Below, piece by piece: positions 1-12,725 of a stretch of 64,000 nucleotides of DNA. Positions within the stretch are counted from its first letter, which is position 1, and every line of letters begins with the position of its first letter. The notes under the pieces are model-generated. The model ran no database searches. It was not told where the DNA came from and saw nothing but the letters and a program-made list of their open reading frames with translations. The DNA is from Seiridium cupressi (Eukaryota > Ascomycota > Sordariomycetes > Amphisphaeriales > Sporocadaceae), in contig JARVKI010000043.1 of the NCBI GenBank assembly GCA_036674765.1, positions 124,001 through 188,000 on the forward strand, in the 5' to 3' direction. The position numbers were made by a program, and so were the translations under genes.

Positions 1-200
1 ACTGAGAATGTGTGCCAGTACGAATCTGATGACTACGCTAATCACATCAAGGTGAATTTCCGTGAAAGCTGAATTGGAGAACTCACACATGTCACTCGAT
101 AACAACATACATTAAGTAGAAACTGTGATCGCCATTATAGCCCGCTGCTCAGACAAAAGATCCATCTAGAGTTCCAGAATAACTACCGCGTAATCATTCC

Positions 201-3200
201 CTAGCCAAGCTCCATTATTCGTTCATGGAAATCAACAGACTTCCCTTCAAGGAATGCTGGATGTAATGGCATGCGAAAGTTCGCCGAGCTTGGGCCCGAA
301 TAAAGTGTCCCGTGGTCATGACCCGTATGATCTTCTGCATCCGTCATCAGCATACCAAAACACATATCGCTATCATCGAGATTTGAAAGTCCCACGTCTG
401 CTGTTGCATTGTCGTTCGGGCCGTCCTCACTGCTGTATGTCCCTGACTCAGCTGAAGTGTTGCCGTCATTGGAATAAGCTGCATCAGGGCGGGTGATAAC
501 GCTATCTACCCTTCTTGGCCAAATACTGTGATCATCAATGCCCCAACCATTCAATTGCCGCCGCATAACCTGTATTTGTGATTCACTGTATTCCAGTGGA
601 TGGAGGATAGCACTACATATAAGTTCATCGTCCTCTAAAAGTCGATCATCCTCGTCATCCCAAGAAGGATGTTTGCGAAGTAGGTCGGCCACAGCGGCAT
701 ACCCATACCACATGGCCAGCTTGACTGACCTGATGTACTGGATCTTTCCTTTGCCATGTACATGAGCACCAGAATCAATCAAGAATTTTACCATGTCTAG
801 CCTTCCAAAGGATGCAGCAGCTTCAAGACAAGTACTCCCGAAATGAAGTGCTCGTGGCGCATTAACATCAGCGCCAAGGTCAATCAGCTGCGCTACAATC
901 TGAAGCCGTCCTTGGCGAGCTGCAATCTGAAGAGCAGTCTCACCAGCGACGCTTGCTGAGGCATTGACATATGCGCCAGCTTTGATAAGTTCTTGCATAA
1001 CATGCCAATCCTCTTCTGTGTCCAAGACATCGACGGCCGTTTGGAGCACTGTTACCCGCAATGGAATCGCCCCATCTAGATAATAAGAAGCGTTTGGATT
1101 GGCACCAGTGCGCAAGAGGGAGAATGCGATTTCTGACAACCGTAAACGCACGGCAAGATGTAATGGTGTCGTATCGTGGTCACTAAACTGATGGTCGATA
1201 TCTGTACAACGAGATATAATGCGTTCAAGTGATTTCCTCTCGATGTTGTGTGACAAGGCGGTCTTGAGAGTTAGACCGTCCGGCTGATGTCCATGATTCA
1301 TCAAACTAATCACCACATTATGATTCCCGCCCTTGATTGCCATTGCAATTGGCGACAGTGATATTCCGGTGGATACGGATAATGGCCATTTGGACCAGAG
1401 ATTATCCTCAAAACCCAGGAGTTCAGATTTTGAACCTTCCAAGATGTCTCCCCACCAAGTTTCCTTGGAACTCCAGCACCGTTCTGAAGTGGACACAGTG
1501 GGGGATTCTGGATTAGAGAGTTCTATCATTGCCTCCAGGATATCCATGGGCACTCCCCAATACGCGGCTAAACCAAGGATCGTATTTTCGTGACTGTGAT
1601 CTAGTACATCTGTTGTTGCGATTTGACGTCTTTGTATCATGCCTCTTAGTGGTGATGTTTGTTCAAAGTCATTTGACCGTAGTGATCGAAGCAGAGCTGC
1701 ATACAGAGCACCTGAACTGTAGGTCTTGGGAAAAGCGCTCAAAGCAAAAGAAGTTGCCTCGTCGCTGTTGTATAATAACGCCAGCTCCAAACAAAAAGAG
1801 GCCTGGGGATGTCTACGGTCTTCACTGCCTATGTCTCCGTCAGCGATTGCCAAGAGGTGTTCAAGTTTCTCAACAGGATATGAGCCAAATGCTGCAGGAA
1901 GTATTTTGAAATCTCCTCCGTGAGCGCTGGAAATAATCTCGTCGGTAATGTCAGACATGCCGTTCCTTAGAGCGTTTGTGGCCGCCTCAATGAGCAGCTG
2001 GGGGTTTATTGACGATGTATTTGCTTTGAGGGTTTGTGAAACAAGCTTGGAGCTTCCGCACTCTGCCGCCCGTGGTAACAGCTCACTGTCGACGGAAAGA
2101 CCATACTTTTCTGATATGATGTCGCACATCTTTCCATGGCCACAGTCAAGTGCGATCTCCAAGAGTGTCCTTGGCGACGAAATGACAATGCCATTATATA
2201 TTGGTCCACTGCCCAGCATTAGCTTCACGAAAGAGTGGTTCCCACTTTCGACAGCCAAACAAAGTTCCACTGAGCCGATTATCGCGCCAAGTCTGACAAG
2301 CAATGTAGCGGCTTTCCAGTTATGGTAGATAATCGCAAAGGCGAGTGCACTCAATAAAGCTGTCTCGCAATATACGCTCGTATAGACATCAGGAAAGACA
2401 GAAGGTTCATCTATGTCTATCCCATGTTCGACCAAAAGATTGATCAAGAGCTCTGCATCGGTTCAAGCTGCTAGGTGTAGCAGACCAGGGTACCTCGTAT
2501 GCGATGGCTTGAATCTCGGAGCCGCCCCCATACTGAGTAGAACACGACATGTGTCTGGGTGGTTTCCGAGCACTGCTGCGCCTAAGGGCCACAATCCACA
2601 TGAATTTGCCCGGTTCACATCGTCTCCGGACCCTAGAATGTAACGGAGCAACTTGTTGTAGCCAAGTGCCGATGCAAGTACCAATAATTCGATGTTCGGA
2701 AGCTTTCCGGTGTCCCCCGCATCTCTCTCCTGCTCTGGAAGGTTGCTCACGGCAAAAAGCTTTTTCATCAACCACAGATATGTCGCAATTGACGTTTCTT
2801 CAGCTTCCTGGGAATATGGAGGTACGATGATAGAGCCTCCCGTCCAAAGATCATTTAAGTAGTCGGTAAACGTAGTGGTTCCTCTCTGATTGATGTTGAT
2901 GATAGCGCCTGTCTCCGCCGTCATGCGTTCCACAATATAGATTGGTATATTGCAAGTCCGACGCGCCATTTCTCCCCCGTCACTTTCTCCCCACACAACT
3001 GAGAAATTAATATGTCCACAGTACCAGTTGGAATCATGATCGATCAATAAGTTTCCAAGTGGTATATTGTCGTTCAGCAGGGCATAGTGCAGAGCCCCGG
3101 GCATGCCTTTCGAAACACTGACTCCAGCTGACAAAAACAATGATGCCATTTTAATCGCAAAGTTGTGATTCTTACGGGCACAGCATTGTAGGAGTAATTT

Positions 3201-4405
3201 CATGCCTATCCATCCAAGCTGCTGTGTGATGGAAGCACTTCCAGGGCCAATAATAGCCTTCGCCAAACTCAAGTCTTCGGAGCTAATCGAGTGAGTCAGT
3301 GCTACACCTACTTGGAACTGGAGATGACTATTGATTCCCTCGCAGCCGAGACTTTTGCGTTCTGCTGAAAACATGGCGGCAATATCGACTGATCGAGTTC
3401 GCCACGCGGCTTTCCAAATCTGGTCAAGTACAGCAGCTATAGTTGGCTGTGCATTGGCCGCGCGCATGAGAGATCGAATAGCCTCGGAAGTATCGAGCCC
3501 AGCTAATCTAATAAGGCGTATCACTGCATAATCGTCGAAATCTTGATCGAGAAAATGGTTGGATAGTTGGAATATCAGAATCTCGAGTACCGCAGCTGGT
3601 TCGGAAGGCCACGATCGCATCATTGAGTGGACCACTCGAACATGCTCTCCAATGTACGCCACAGGCATGAATTGGCCAAGTCTTGATGCAATCATGCATA
3701 TTTGAAAATCCGTGGAGCCGGTTCGGTGGTCGCGTAGAGTCCAAGGGAGTATTTGCTGCAAAGGACTTTGAGACTGGGAGCCAGACGCAATCTCAATCCG
3801 TATTGACCGGTCGAGCAGCGCAGACTTGAATTTGATCCATGGGAGGGATGGTGGGAAATTCACATTCATGTCACCCGACCCTGGTCTGCACACAATGAGA
3901 CCGTTAGGACCGGGGTTCAGGGGAGTTGGAGAGGTGATGGGGGGAATAAGGCCTAGCTCTTGATCAGTATTTCTTGAGAAACTCAGGAGACCGCTAAACA
4001 GATTCCTACTGGGTAATTTGGGCAATAGGGTCGGACGTCTTGCATGCTTCTGAATAGCCGCCTCGACTCGATAATCCCGCAAACGCTTGCCGGAGCGAAC
4101 AAACATGATTGAATTGCCGGCCACCTAGTTGTCAATCTGATTTGCCATCCATTTCGCTTCTTCCTCTGTTATGTTCTTGCGCATGTTCCACTTCGTCAAC
4201 TTGAAATCCAACTGATTCTTGCTACACAAGTGTTAAGCAATGCGAGTTTGGAATAAAAGGGAACTGTCACCTACTTGACGCTAATTCCATCATTCTTGAA
4301 ATTTTGCAATATGTCCTTCAATGTCAAGTCCTCGACCATATACCAGCGCCAGATCCGATCCTTGTACTCCTCCCAAAGCACACGGGTCATCTTTTTAAGA
4401 GGCAT
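201..4405 (-). pseudogene. Clr5-domain ankyrin-repeat protein, broken by two in-frame stops
   Basis: Read on the minus strand, exon 1 is 4405-4275 and exon 2 is 4221-201, with a 53-base intron (4222-4274; donor GTAGGT, acceptor TAG). The joined length is 1384 codons. The N-terminus is a Clr5 domain, the fungal DNA-binding-like module, seen in WEEYKDRIWRWY and in KLTKWNMRKN after the splice. Many ankyrin-type repeats follow, such as LHLAVRLRLSEIAFSLLRTGANPN and ETALQIAARQGRLQIV. Two stops lie in the same frame: TAG at 4125-4127 inside the Clr5 tail (DN*VAGNS) and TGA at 2463-2465 inside an ankyrin repeat (LLHLAA*TDAELL). Homology continues straight through both, so these look like point nonsense mutations, CAG to TAG and CGA to TGA. 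Clr5-ankyrin proteins are usually considered regulatory or incompatibility-type proteins. Assembly error is possible but two independent errors are less likely than decay. Confidence 0.5.
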
Positions 4406-7400
4406 GGTGGGCGTTTGAGAAGAGAGCTACATATATTGAGGGGCAAGGCTGAGCATGTATCAGCATAGACACAAAAGTGGTAGAGTAACGCCGATTTCTC
4501 GTGTGAGGTTGTCAGAACTCTCCAAGGTCGAGACATTCTCGCATGGCTGCGCTCATGGAAGATTAATATGTTTGCGGGCCAGCACGGCGATATGTGCCAA
4601 GGCAGCAAGGTCGAGCCAGAACGCCATCAAAATGCGGAGCACTATCAATATGCGGTTTCTGATTGGCAAGCGGCTCGGTGTGTCGTGTCTGTATGAGGCA
4701 AAAAGTGGCCGATTGGCTTTCGAAGAAATCTGAGTGGGGTGTGTGGCAGCCAGACAGCTGATGATTGGATAAACATTGTTTCTGAATGGACTGAAACTGG
4801 GGGCATCCAATCAGAAATCAGGTGTTGGATATTAGTTACCGTGAAGTCTGTCACAGTGACTTGGTTGAATTAAGGTGGGAAACTATATGAGCGGCATTAT
4901 TGAACTCGAGTTTCAGGAACTATTCGATTTGATGAAAAGACCCGAATAATCCAACAACATGAGATCGCACGCCATAGAGTGACCAGATGTTTAGGGCTAG
5001 CAGAGGGAGCTTTAGTGTAGCGAGGCTGTCATAGTTACACAGAAGCTCGCCTTGTGATACATGTATCGCAGCGAGCCATTTCTATTTAGTGGAAGACGAC
5101 TACGGTAACATAAGAAACAAGTTTACACCCATTTGATTGCCCATGTTGATATACCGGATCTAGAGAAGATCAAGAGTGATGAATCAAAAGGCAAGAAATG
5201 ATGTTCCGAGCTTCCGTGAACAGTACATGTATCAACCATTTCGACGCTTGTTGGGGCGGGATTTTAAACACTTTTATCGCTCACCGCTGTGCTCCTGAAA
5301 GAACGGGAGAGCTCTAACATGCTCAAAGGACTATGGTAGACCGCGGCAATGACAATGAGCAATTATATAGAAAAGCGCGTTTGTTGGGAATAGCTGGCTA
5401 ACATGCTAGATGTCGATGGTATCAAGAAGGCATGGACGCATTAGACTAATGATTGCCACAAGAGGCAGCCGCAGACAGAGTGTTGTATCTCATTGGCAGA
5501 CTCTCGATTCTAACTTGCCCAAGAGACGGCCTGAGCACTATGGTCGGCATTGAAGCGAAACGAACAGATTTTCAACCTCTTCGTCCTCCATAAGCAGGTC
5601 AAGTATTGGTTACCACCATAGATCTATTTCGTATGGACTCAATCGGTCCCCGAACCTTTAATCATCTACAGACTCTACCATTGTGGGCAGCAAACGAATC
5701 ATCACCAAACTTCAACACTGGTGTAAAGCCAGATCCGTTCTCTTTGCAGGCGCGAGTGAATTTTGCCCTCGCCGTATAAAGGAGGATACAATAGACGGTA
5801 GGAGAGTCAAGAATGGAAGTGTGACGATCGTCCAGAAGCCGCTTCGCATGCCCTGGTGGAGGCATCGGCTCTGAGCGTTTTATCGGTAGCAACGCACTCA
5901 TACACTTCGTGAATCTTGGTCGGCAGAAAGGAGCAGCCAAAGTAGACGCCGCTATTGGTCTCGTCGTGAACAATATGGAACCTCCCATCTCCGCATCTCC
6001 GAGAACATCTCTTGCTATCGCCGCAGAGGGCATTCTCAGCCAACTCCATCGCGCAGGCGAGGGGAAGCAAAAAAGGACGTACAGGACGTAAGCTTCATTA
6101 TGTCTGTGGTGTTGTTAGGTCTAAAGTCCAAAAGGAAGTATTCAGCAGACTAACTTTGAAGAGGAGGCAATCTCAATCTCTGATACAGAGGTGCTCAGTA
6201 ACCTTGACGAGAGACAATAACAATGGTTGACAGGGTGTAGGCTAGAAGAGGTTGGGAGAAAAGTTGATCATGGTCTAGCGTACTTATAGAAACCTGATAT
6301 CCATTTCGCACCACACAGAAGTTTGAAAGACTGGATCTATCAAGATTACTAGATGTGAATGTCGTTCTACCCCATAGCAAATAAGACTGTCTCAAAAATC
6401 TGACTATTATATACAGATGGTAAGTTATGTAAGCCGATAGAGAAAGCAACCACGTCATGCATGAGAGTTGTTTGTCAAGTAGTTTTGATGATATCATTTA
6501 GCAGCATCTTGGCCGCCTCCCCGGAAGGACGAACTGCGAATTTCATTGGGGTCGCATACCGCAATCTTCGCAATTAACGATCTTATATTATACCACAGTA
6601 AGGTATTCTCCCGTTAGTGCATAGTATGTCACAAGAAACCCAACTTTTATACAGGTAAAGACGTGTGGTTCGTATGCACATTCACCTGTCCAGGAAGAAT
6701 CAATTGAAAACTGTGACATGATATATGCTTAAGGCGCCGAATGGATATAAGAAGGTTCGCAGAGTTTTCCCGTTTTCTTATTGCGCTTTGCCTTAATGTC
6801 GCCGGCGGGCTGATTCATATAAAATTTGGAAAAAGAAATGCGAGATCAAGGCTGTTCAAGCATTGCGACATAGCTCTCAGACTGCTACTACTTAAATCAT
6901 CCCTAATACAACGGCGCAAAGTGTACTCAACGCCCCTTCGCAGGGGGAATGTATGCTGGCGGGCTTAGAGTTCCTTGTGAGGCGGGAAGAAACCAGAAGC
7001 AAATATAAGGCGATGAAAGCGGAAGCATTCGGTCGATGTCATCCTCCAGTAAATCAATGCATGCGAGTTAACGTGGGCTAGCTTGAAATTGAGAGCTAAA
7101 GTTTTCCTCGATAGTAAATGCGGAGTTTCTTCATTTATCATCGCAGCACTGCCATGTCCTATTTCGAAACGTCTGCAGCATGGGCGGACGAATTTTCAAA
7201 ACTTGACCCAAGCTGTAATTACTTGCCATACCTTTCTAGACGAGTGACTGAGGTCTTTGCAGATACATCATCCAAAGCTTCGGGCATTATAGACCTGACC
7301 GGATGAAGATAATGAGTGGTTCGAAGACTATTCGACTAATTACGTGATTTGACCACCGAGTCGACACACGCGGTCTTTCGTGGTGGAAGACAGGATGCGT

Positions 7401-8031
7401 CGTCATCCTCGTATGCCACGAATGCGCGACGGAATCATAGAAACGGCACCCACCCTGCCTTGAGTGGTTGGTGTTGCGGGCACATAGGCAGCAACTTGCC
7501 AGCAGAAGCGTGGTGCACGTTGAATGCTTTCAAGGAAGATGCAGTGTTCTAGGCGCAGAGTCCATTTGATTGACCTTCCAAGTAATCTGAAAGAATGTGA
7601 TTGGCAGAATGGAGAAGTTGTATATGCGGCGGCAATACGTGTGCTGACGAATATTGATGATATGATGGTGGGGTTGATGACGATGAATTTCCAGGCGGCG
7701 GCGTTGACTTTCTCGTCAATGGTGGACTGTGAATCCAACAAAGTACATGCTCCCAGATGCACGCTAGATAACCAAAGGCAGGTGTTGCATGGTCATCCAG
7801 ACCAAACATCCAAAGGTAAAAGCAAAAAGGATCTCAATCTCGTGGGCTTACGTCGCGGACGGCAAACCCCGCTATTACCGGAGCGTGATGTCCGGGATTA
7901 TATGGATGCCTGGAACCGAGATATATACTTGAGTAGCGTCATGCTCTGAAGCTTTCAAGAATGGGCGGAAGGAGTAAAACACATCCACACATAAACCCAC
8001 TTTGACTATAGTCAGGGCAACATCACACATA
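4406..8031. other. Gene-free stretch
   Basis: About 3.6 kb with only short open frames under 145 codons and no recognisable protein motif on either strand. Parts near 5.0-5.3 kb and 6.2-6.7 kb look AT-rich. The last few hundred bases must hold the promoter of the flavoenzyme gene at 8032. A short frame at 7151-7306 (starting MSYFETSAAWADEF) reads like protein but cannot be assigned and is not called. Confidence 0.5.
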
Positions 8032-9444
8032 ATGGGTGGCGGCGATCATCTACCTGGCCTACCGGTCGCAAACCCCACCACATCGTACTGGCAGCTCCCA
8101 CCTCACCGGATCGCGGAGCATCGGACCACAGCCGAGCTTCCCACCTCGACGCTCTTCGATTATGTCATCGTTGGCTCTGGTATTACGGGTGCCGCTGTAG
8201 CCTACAAGCTATTCGCCCGTGATCCATCACTATCGATTCTGATGTTCGAAGCGCGTACCGCCGCTTCTGGAGCATCAGGACGCAATGGAGGACTTTGCCG
8301 CGCGGGCTGGTGGCTGAACCACAAGTACTATGCCGGCGCATTCGGCGAAGAGGAGACGCTCAAATTTGAGTGGCTGGAGGAGCAGAACGTCCAGAATATT
8401 GCCGACTTCGTGCGTGAGCATGACGTTGACTGTGATTTCCAAGATGTCGAGACTGCAGACTGCTACTTGACGGAAGATGCGTGGGCCAAGGTCAAGGAGG
8501 TCCTGGACATCAGGGAAGAGCTCAAGAAACGCCGGCCTGGTGCCGTGCCTCCAGGGGTGAAGACAGTGTACGAGGGCGAAGCGGCGAGTCAGCACATTGG
8601 CATTCCCAATCTTGTAGGCGCCGTCACCTATCCTGGACATACGCAGAACCCCTATCGTCTCGTATGCAGGATGCTAGAGCTCGACCTCGAAAAGGGCCTC
8701 AACTTGCAGACAAACACGCCCGTGCTGGAAGTTACCCAGCTTCATGCCAAGGACGACCAAGTCACAAAATGGGCAGTCAAGACCGATAGAGGTGTTGTTG
8801 AGGCTAAACAGGTCATCCTAGCCACGAATGCCTTCACCAACGTCCTTCACTCTGGACTAGCGACAACTGGATTCATGTGGCCCAGCAGGAGTCAAGTCAG
8901 TGCGATCCGCTCCGGCAGTAAGATCGCGGATAAGCCAGTTACCCGGATCCAAGTCGCGCTCAATGACGCCCATTCCGGAGACTACTTCCACTGGCGCGCC
9001 CCTGGTCTCGAGGGTGAAGGTGATGTTCTATACGGTGGAGGCCGATTTCTCTCGCCAACTCGGGAAAAGGGGGTCACAGATGATTCCAAGGTCAACCCAG
9101 CGATCGCCGATTATCTTAGACATGCTGCGGCTCGGTATTATGGTGAGGCCTGGGGCGAGGAGGGTGAACATGTGAGAGACTGGGCAGGAATTACCTGCTA
9201 CACTCCCGACACGTTTCCACTGGTTGGCGAGGCGCCCGGTGAGAAGGGACTCTGGATGTCAGTGGGAATGAACGGACATGGTATGGCGATGGCGTTCCGC
9301 AGTGCCGAGGCTCTCGTCCACATGATCACAACGGGAGAGGAGCCAGAGTGGTTTCCAAAGCCGTTCAGACTTGCGCGGGCATGGTCCGACTCCCCAGTTG
9401 ATCTGCGGGCTCAACGGGTACGGGTTGATGAGGTATCGAGATAA
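8032..9444 (+). CDS. FAD-dependent amino-acid-oxidase-like oxidoreductase (DAO family)
   Basis: A single-exon gene of 470 codons. The first ATG of the frame is at 8032 (MGGGDHLPGLP); the frame opens ten codons earlier without an ATG. Residues 43-53 (DYVIVGSGITG) form the FAD-binding Rossmann fold with GxGxxG, followed by the acidic FEAR motif at the end of the second strand and an ASGASGRNGG segment typical of the DAO family. A second flavin-contacting region near the C-terminus reads MSVGMNGHGMAMAF. Such fungal enzymes oxidise amines, amino acids or sarcosine-like substrates to imines with release of hydrogen peroxide; the substrate cannot be told here. No targeting signal is obvious. It converges with the promethin-like gene downstream. 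Family call is secure, substrate unknown. Confidence 0.9.
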   Translation: MGGGDHLPGLPVANPTTSYWQLPPHRIAEHRTTAELPTSTLFDYVIVGSGITGAAVAYKLFARDPSLSILMFEARTAASGASGRNGGLCRAGWWLNHKYYAGAFGEEETLKFEWLEEQNVQNIADFVREHDVDCDFQDVETADCYLTEDAWAKVKEVLDIREELKKRRPGAVPPGVKTVYEGEAASQHIGIPNLVGAVTYPGHTQNPYRLVCRMLELDLEKGLNLQTNTPVLEVTQLHAKDDQVTKWAVKTDRGVVEAKQVILATNAFTNVLHSGLATTGFMWPSRSQVSAIRSGSKIADKPVTRIQVALNDAHSGDYFHWRAPGLEGEGDVLYGGGRFLSPTREKGVTDDSKVNPAIADYLRHAAARYYGEAWGEEGEHVRDWAGITCYTPDTFPLVGEAPGEKGLWMSVGMNGHGMAMAFRSAEALVHMITTGEEPEWFPKPFRLARAWSDSPVDLRAQRVRVDEVSR

Positions 9445-9778
9445 TATTTATGTTACTTCTAAAGTGAAGGGTTATGGAAACTCTAGGTTAGAAAGGAACG
9501 GCCCTATTTTGGGGCAAGACAATAATGATCTATTACGGTGGGGTGTATCAGCCTCTAGTTTACTGACTTGATCGTAATGTTTACGTCGCGCCCCCTTCAA
9601 ACTGTATGGGTATTTCATACTTTCCCAGACGCCCAATTGCCATTTTACCAAGTCCGTTCAGACACTCATTCCGATGTGCTGGTTACCATATACGCCAGAC
9701 CGTAAGCCAACCCTTGGCTCCCTCGTGAATCAAAAACAACCCCACCTTGAACAAGACCAGCATAACCTCGCCGAGAAC
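9445..9778. other. Convergent 3' spacer
   Basis: A 334-base gap between the ends of two convergent genes. It presumably carries both polyadenylation regions. No other feature is seen. Confidence 0.5.
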
Positions 9779-10390
9779 CTATTTCTTGATCTCCATGGCC
9801 TCGTCCTTGATGTCGACATTCTCAAACTCCATGCCGGCCGCGCTCTTTCGTTCCTTCTGGAAGATGACCTGTTTCCCATTTGGCATCTGGACCTGCATGT
9901 CGCCCTGCATGCTCACGGGGAGCTTGCCGTAGACCCAGCGGCCTACGAGAAAGGTCGCGACGGCCCAGAGCCAGACGAGGACGGCGATGCTGAAGGTCAC
10001 GAAGAGGACCGGGGCGAGCACGAAGAGTGCGACGCCAATCCAGAAGAACGCGAAGACGATTGCGGAGATGATGGCAAAGGCGGCAGTCGAGAGCGAGAAG
10101 GAGATGAAGAGACCGAGTGGGAGGGCGGAGAAGATGATCTGCGAGACTATGAAGGCCTGGCGAACAGAAGTTAGTCGATAAAGTCAGACTTCATGAAGCA
10201 TTCAATTGAGGGCGTTGCGGAGGGAGTAAGCACGTACGAATAGTAGAGGCCTATCGGTAGCGAATTGAGTTGTCGCATCGTAGGACTTCTGTCGGCTTTG
10301 CGGACTAACGACACGATCTACCTGTCGCTGACTGAAGGAGTACGCCCGTTTGGCGTGCGTTTGCACTCTGGAATCGCCCTTGGCGGACAT
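9779..10390 (-). CDS. Promethin/LDAF1-like lipid-droplet membrane protein
   Basis: Exon 1 is 10390-10238 (51 codons) and exon 2 is 10156-9779; the 81-base intron (10157-10237) has GTACGT and CAG ends. The protein is 176 residues. It has a polar N-terminus (MSAKGDSRVQTHAKRAYSFS), then two long hydrophobic stretches from about residue 52 to 112 (AFIVSQIIFSALPLGLFISF, FAIISAIVFAFFWIGVALFV, APVLFVTFSIAVLVWLWAVA) and a polar tail ending in KEMEIKK-like charged residues. This hairpin-rich layout with a VLVWLWAVATFLV segment matches the promethin family (LDAF1 in animals, Ldo16 in yeast), which partners seipin at ER-lipid droplet contacts. The assignment is by pattern, not by search. The opposite strand contains a 166-codon acidic frame that is a shadow of this gene. 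Confidence 0.7.
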
Positions 10391-11172
10391 GGTTGCTGAT
10401 TAACTCTAGGACGGAGGTTTCTAGGTATGTTCTGTGTCCGTGTTGCTGGAGGCATATGCTTGCGTCGGAAGTGAAACAAGGACCCAATCCGGGGAGGGGT
10501 TGGTAAGCTGATGCTAATATGAGGAACAACTAAGTTCTTCTCATAATTAAGGTGTATTGACAGCATTGGCCGATGTGTACAGAAGCTGTCGCGCAGCTTC
10601 CTATGACGCGTCCAGCTTGAGACAGCTCTTAGAAGTGACGTTTCTAGCTAGCGACCCGTTGCGGCTGAACCGGAAGCTAGACCCACTGGTGATACCTCCG
10701 TAGTGGCGCCACAACCAAGAACGATCAAGTGTGCGGCATCATAATCCCACGGTATGGGGGGTTGCTTCCGAGTGCTTAATATAGAAGTTGGCGCGACTTG
10801 TATTGCGATGGCTGCGAAATTGGTAGTAGGAGTCTCATTGAAAAACTGGGCGTTTGAAGCATGCCATCATCGAATAGCAGCAATACTCAGCGCGCCGCCC
10901 ACTGTAGACAGTGAATGTAGCGACTGGCTGTATAATGTCAACAACCCCGCCAACAGCCTGCCGAGGCCCAGATCTGCCAAGGTTCCATCGCAAAAGTTTC
11001 GCCTTGCACGGAATAAAGCCAGCTCAGCCCGTCAGCTCATGAACAAGACTCAGTGCATGCCACTCCTAGGTATTCATGCGTTTGGTGTTTTTGCGCAAAG
11101 GTGAAGTCAACCCATCGAGTATAACCGTGCAACAATGACCAATGGCCAATCGAGCTTGCTTGATCTGTGTGA
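10391..11172. other. Intergenic spacer
   Basis: About 780 bases lying upstream of the promethin-like gene and downstream of the Clr5 gene. It should include the promethin promoter. Only short frames without recognisable motifs occur. Confidence 0.45.
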
Positions 11173-12725
11173 TCAATGTATATAACCCGGAACTTCCGAT
11201 AGGTATGTGTCAATCCGCCTGAGGGCGTCTTCGAAAACAAGGTCAGCTACCTCGTCATTGCCTGCTTTCCTCATAACTTTCTCCAACGACCAGAGCTCTC
11301 GAATGACTTCACGACTGTCGCAGCCGTGTGCCGTCTCTAGTCTCTCAATGTTTGCATCCATCAATCTTCTGACTGCAGGCCAATCTTCTCGGCCTATGGC
11401 TCGTTTTATCGTAGCGATCCTCATATAGGCGCCCACTATAGGATCAGTGGCAGCTTCGATATCATCCTCTTCTCTCTCGAGAAGTCGTAGGATACTGGCC
11501 GCCGATGTCTTCTCAAACCCGTCCCTTCTGATAAATTCGGTATCCGTGAGCAGGCCCAGGTGTGGTCGTGAGACCGCGCTGGGTTCCATGTCTTCTGTCG
11601 TCGGTGCCAGTGTCTGTAATGTCTTAGTAATATATTCGTAGTCTACCTCTGGGTCCGTATCACTACCCCTGACGCTCGAGTCCCAGACCCAGTTGTCGTA
11701 TATCCAATAGAAACTATTATCTACACGCCGAAGAAAGCTTTCGACGAAACATCGATACGTCGTCATGAGAACGTCGGCGATATCGTCGTCATGCTTGGCA
11801 AGCTCTTGAAAGTATCGGGTTAGTGGGTGAAGCTTGGGAAGCTGATGACTCGCGAGGCTGGCGAGCTGGGAGAAGAGCATCCGCACCAGCGGGAACTGCT
11901 TTGATTGGATCATCTGGGGGACGATGTCGACCAGGTTTCTCATCATGCCCGGGTCGCCGGCGTGGATGACATTCTCGAGCTGCCAGAAAGCTTTCCTCAC
12001 GGCCATGCCCGCCAGGCGCCCTTCCCGGCGAGCTAGCAAGACCTGCGAAGTTGCCATATCCTGGTACATCTGCGTGCTTGGGTAGGTGACAGGACCGTTT
12101 GAGCTGGGGATTCCCAATCGCTGGTAGGTTTGCGACCATCGCGGGCCATCGAAATTTCCATTTGCCCAGGCGCAGATACTATGAAGAGCACATTCCGTAG
12201 GAACATGGCCAGCCACTCTATAATTGTCGAGCATTTGCGACTGCCACCCTTGTGCGACACTGTTCCCGGGGACGATGTCTCCTTGTGCGACTTGAGTCAC
12301 TGTATCTCCCATGCCCGGGCGGACCCGTTTTCTATTCTTAGCTAAGCCCCAAGCAGCGAAACGCTTCTTATACATTTGCTCTCTGTCATCCGATAAGTAG
12401 TTGCAAGCACAATACGCCGGAGGGAAGACTTGGCAATTCACGTTGCTTTGAAGCCGAACTGCTGATCCATGATAGTCATGACCTCGCTCAGCTTCCGATG
12501 CTCAATGACGTAGAGCTGCTTGATGATCATGTACATGGTCTGCCATTCTTTCGGTGTGTGTATGCATGCCTTGGAGGATTGGTCCGGTCCCGAGACATCA
12601 GTCCCCTCACGGCGCAGCCCTTTGCCCCCGGGCCACGGCGCGATCCGCCGCTGCTGTGCGGACCGAGTACGCAAATCAATCATTTCCTCGAGACAGGAGT
12701 TCGATTGAAGATGTACAGTGCGCAT
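11173..12725 (-). CDS. Clr5-domain protein
   Basis: Exon 1 is 12725-12442, exon 2 is 12382-11173; the 59-base intron has a weak GTGAAT donor and a CAG acceptor. The joined frame is exactly 498 codons (497 residues). The splice restores an unbroken Clr5 domain: TPKEWQTMYMIIKQLY, LSEVMTIMDQQFGFKAT, then EQMYKKRFAAWGLAKN. This domain occurs at the N-terminus of many fungal proteins and was first named from a cellulolytic regulator screen; DNA binding is inferred for the family. The C-terminal 380 residues are helical in appearance and have no ankyrin repeats, unlike the broken paralogue at 201-4405. The start is uncertain: ATG codons at 12725 and 12683 are both in frame. The earlier one is given. 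Confidence 0.75.

Noticed and set aside
2463..2465. Programmed stop-codon readthrough in the Clr5-ankyrin gene
   Set aside because: Neither stop has the TGA-CTA context used by known fungal readthrough genes, and two readthrough events in one gene are implausible.
9674..10174. 166-codon acidic open frame on the plus strand
   Set aside because: It lies exactly opposite the promethin-like gene and its composition follows from antisense reading of that gene; no ATG context or family.
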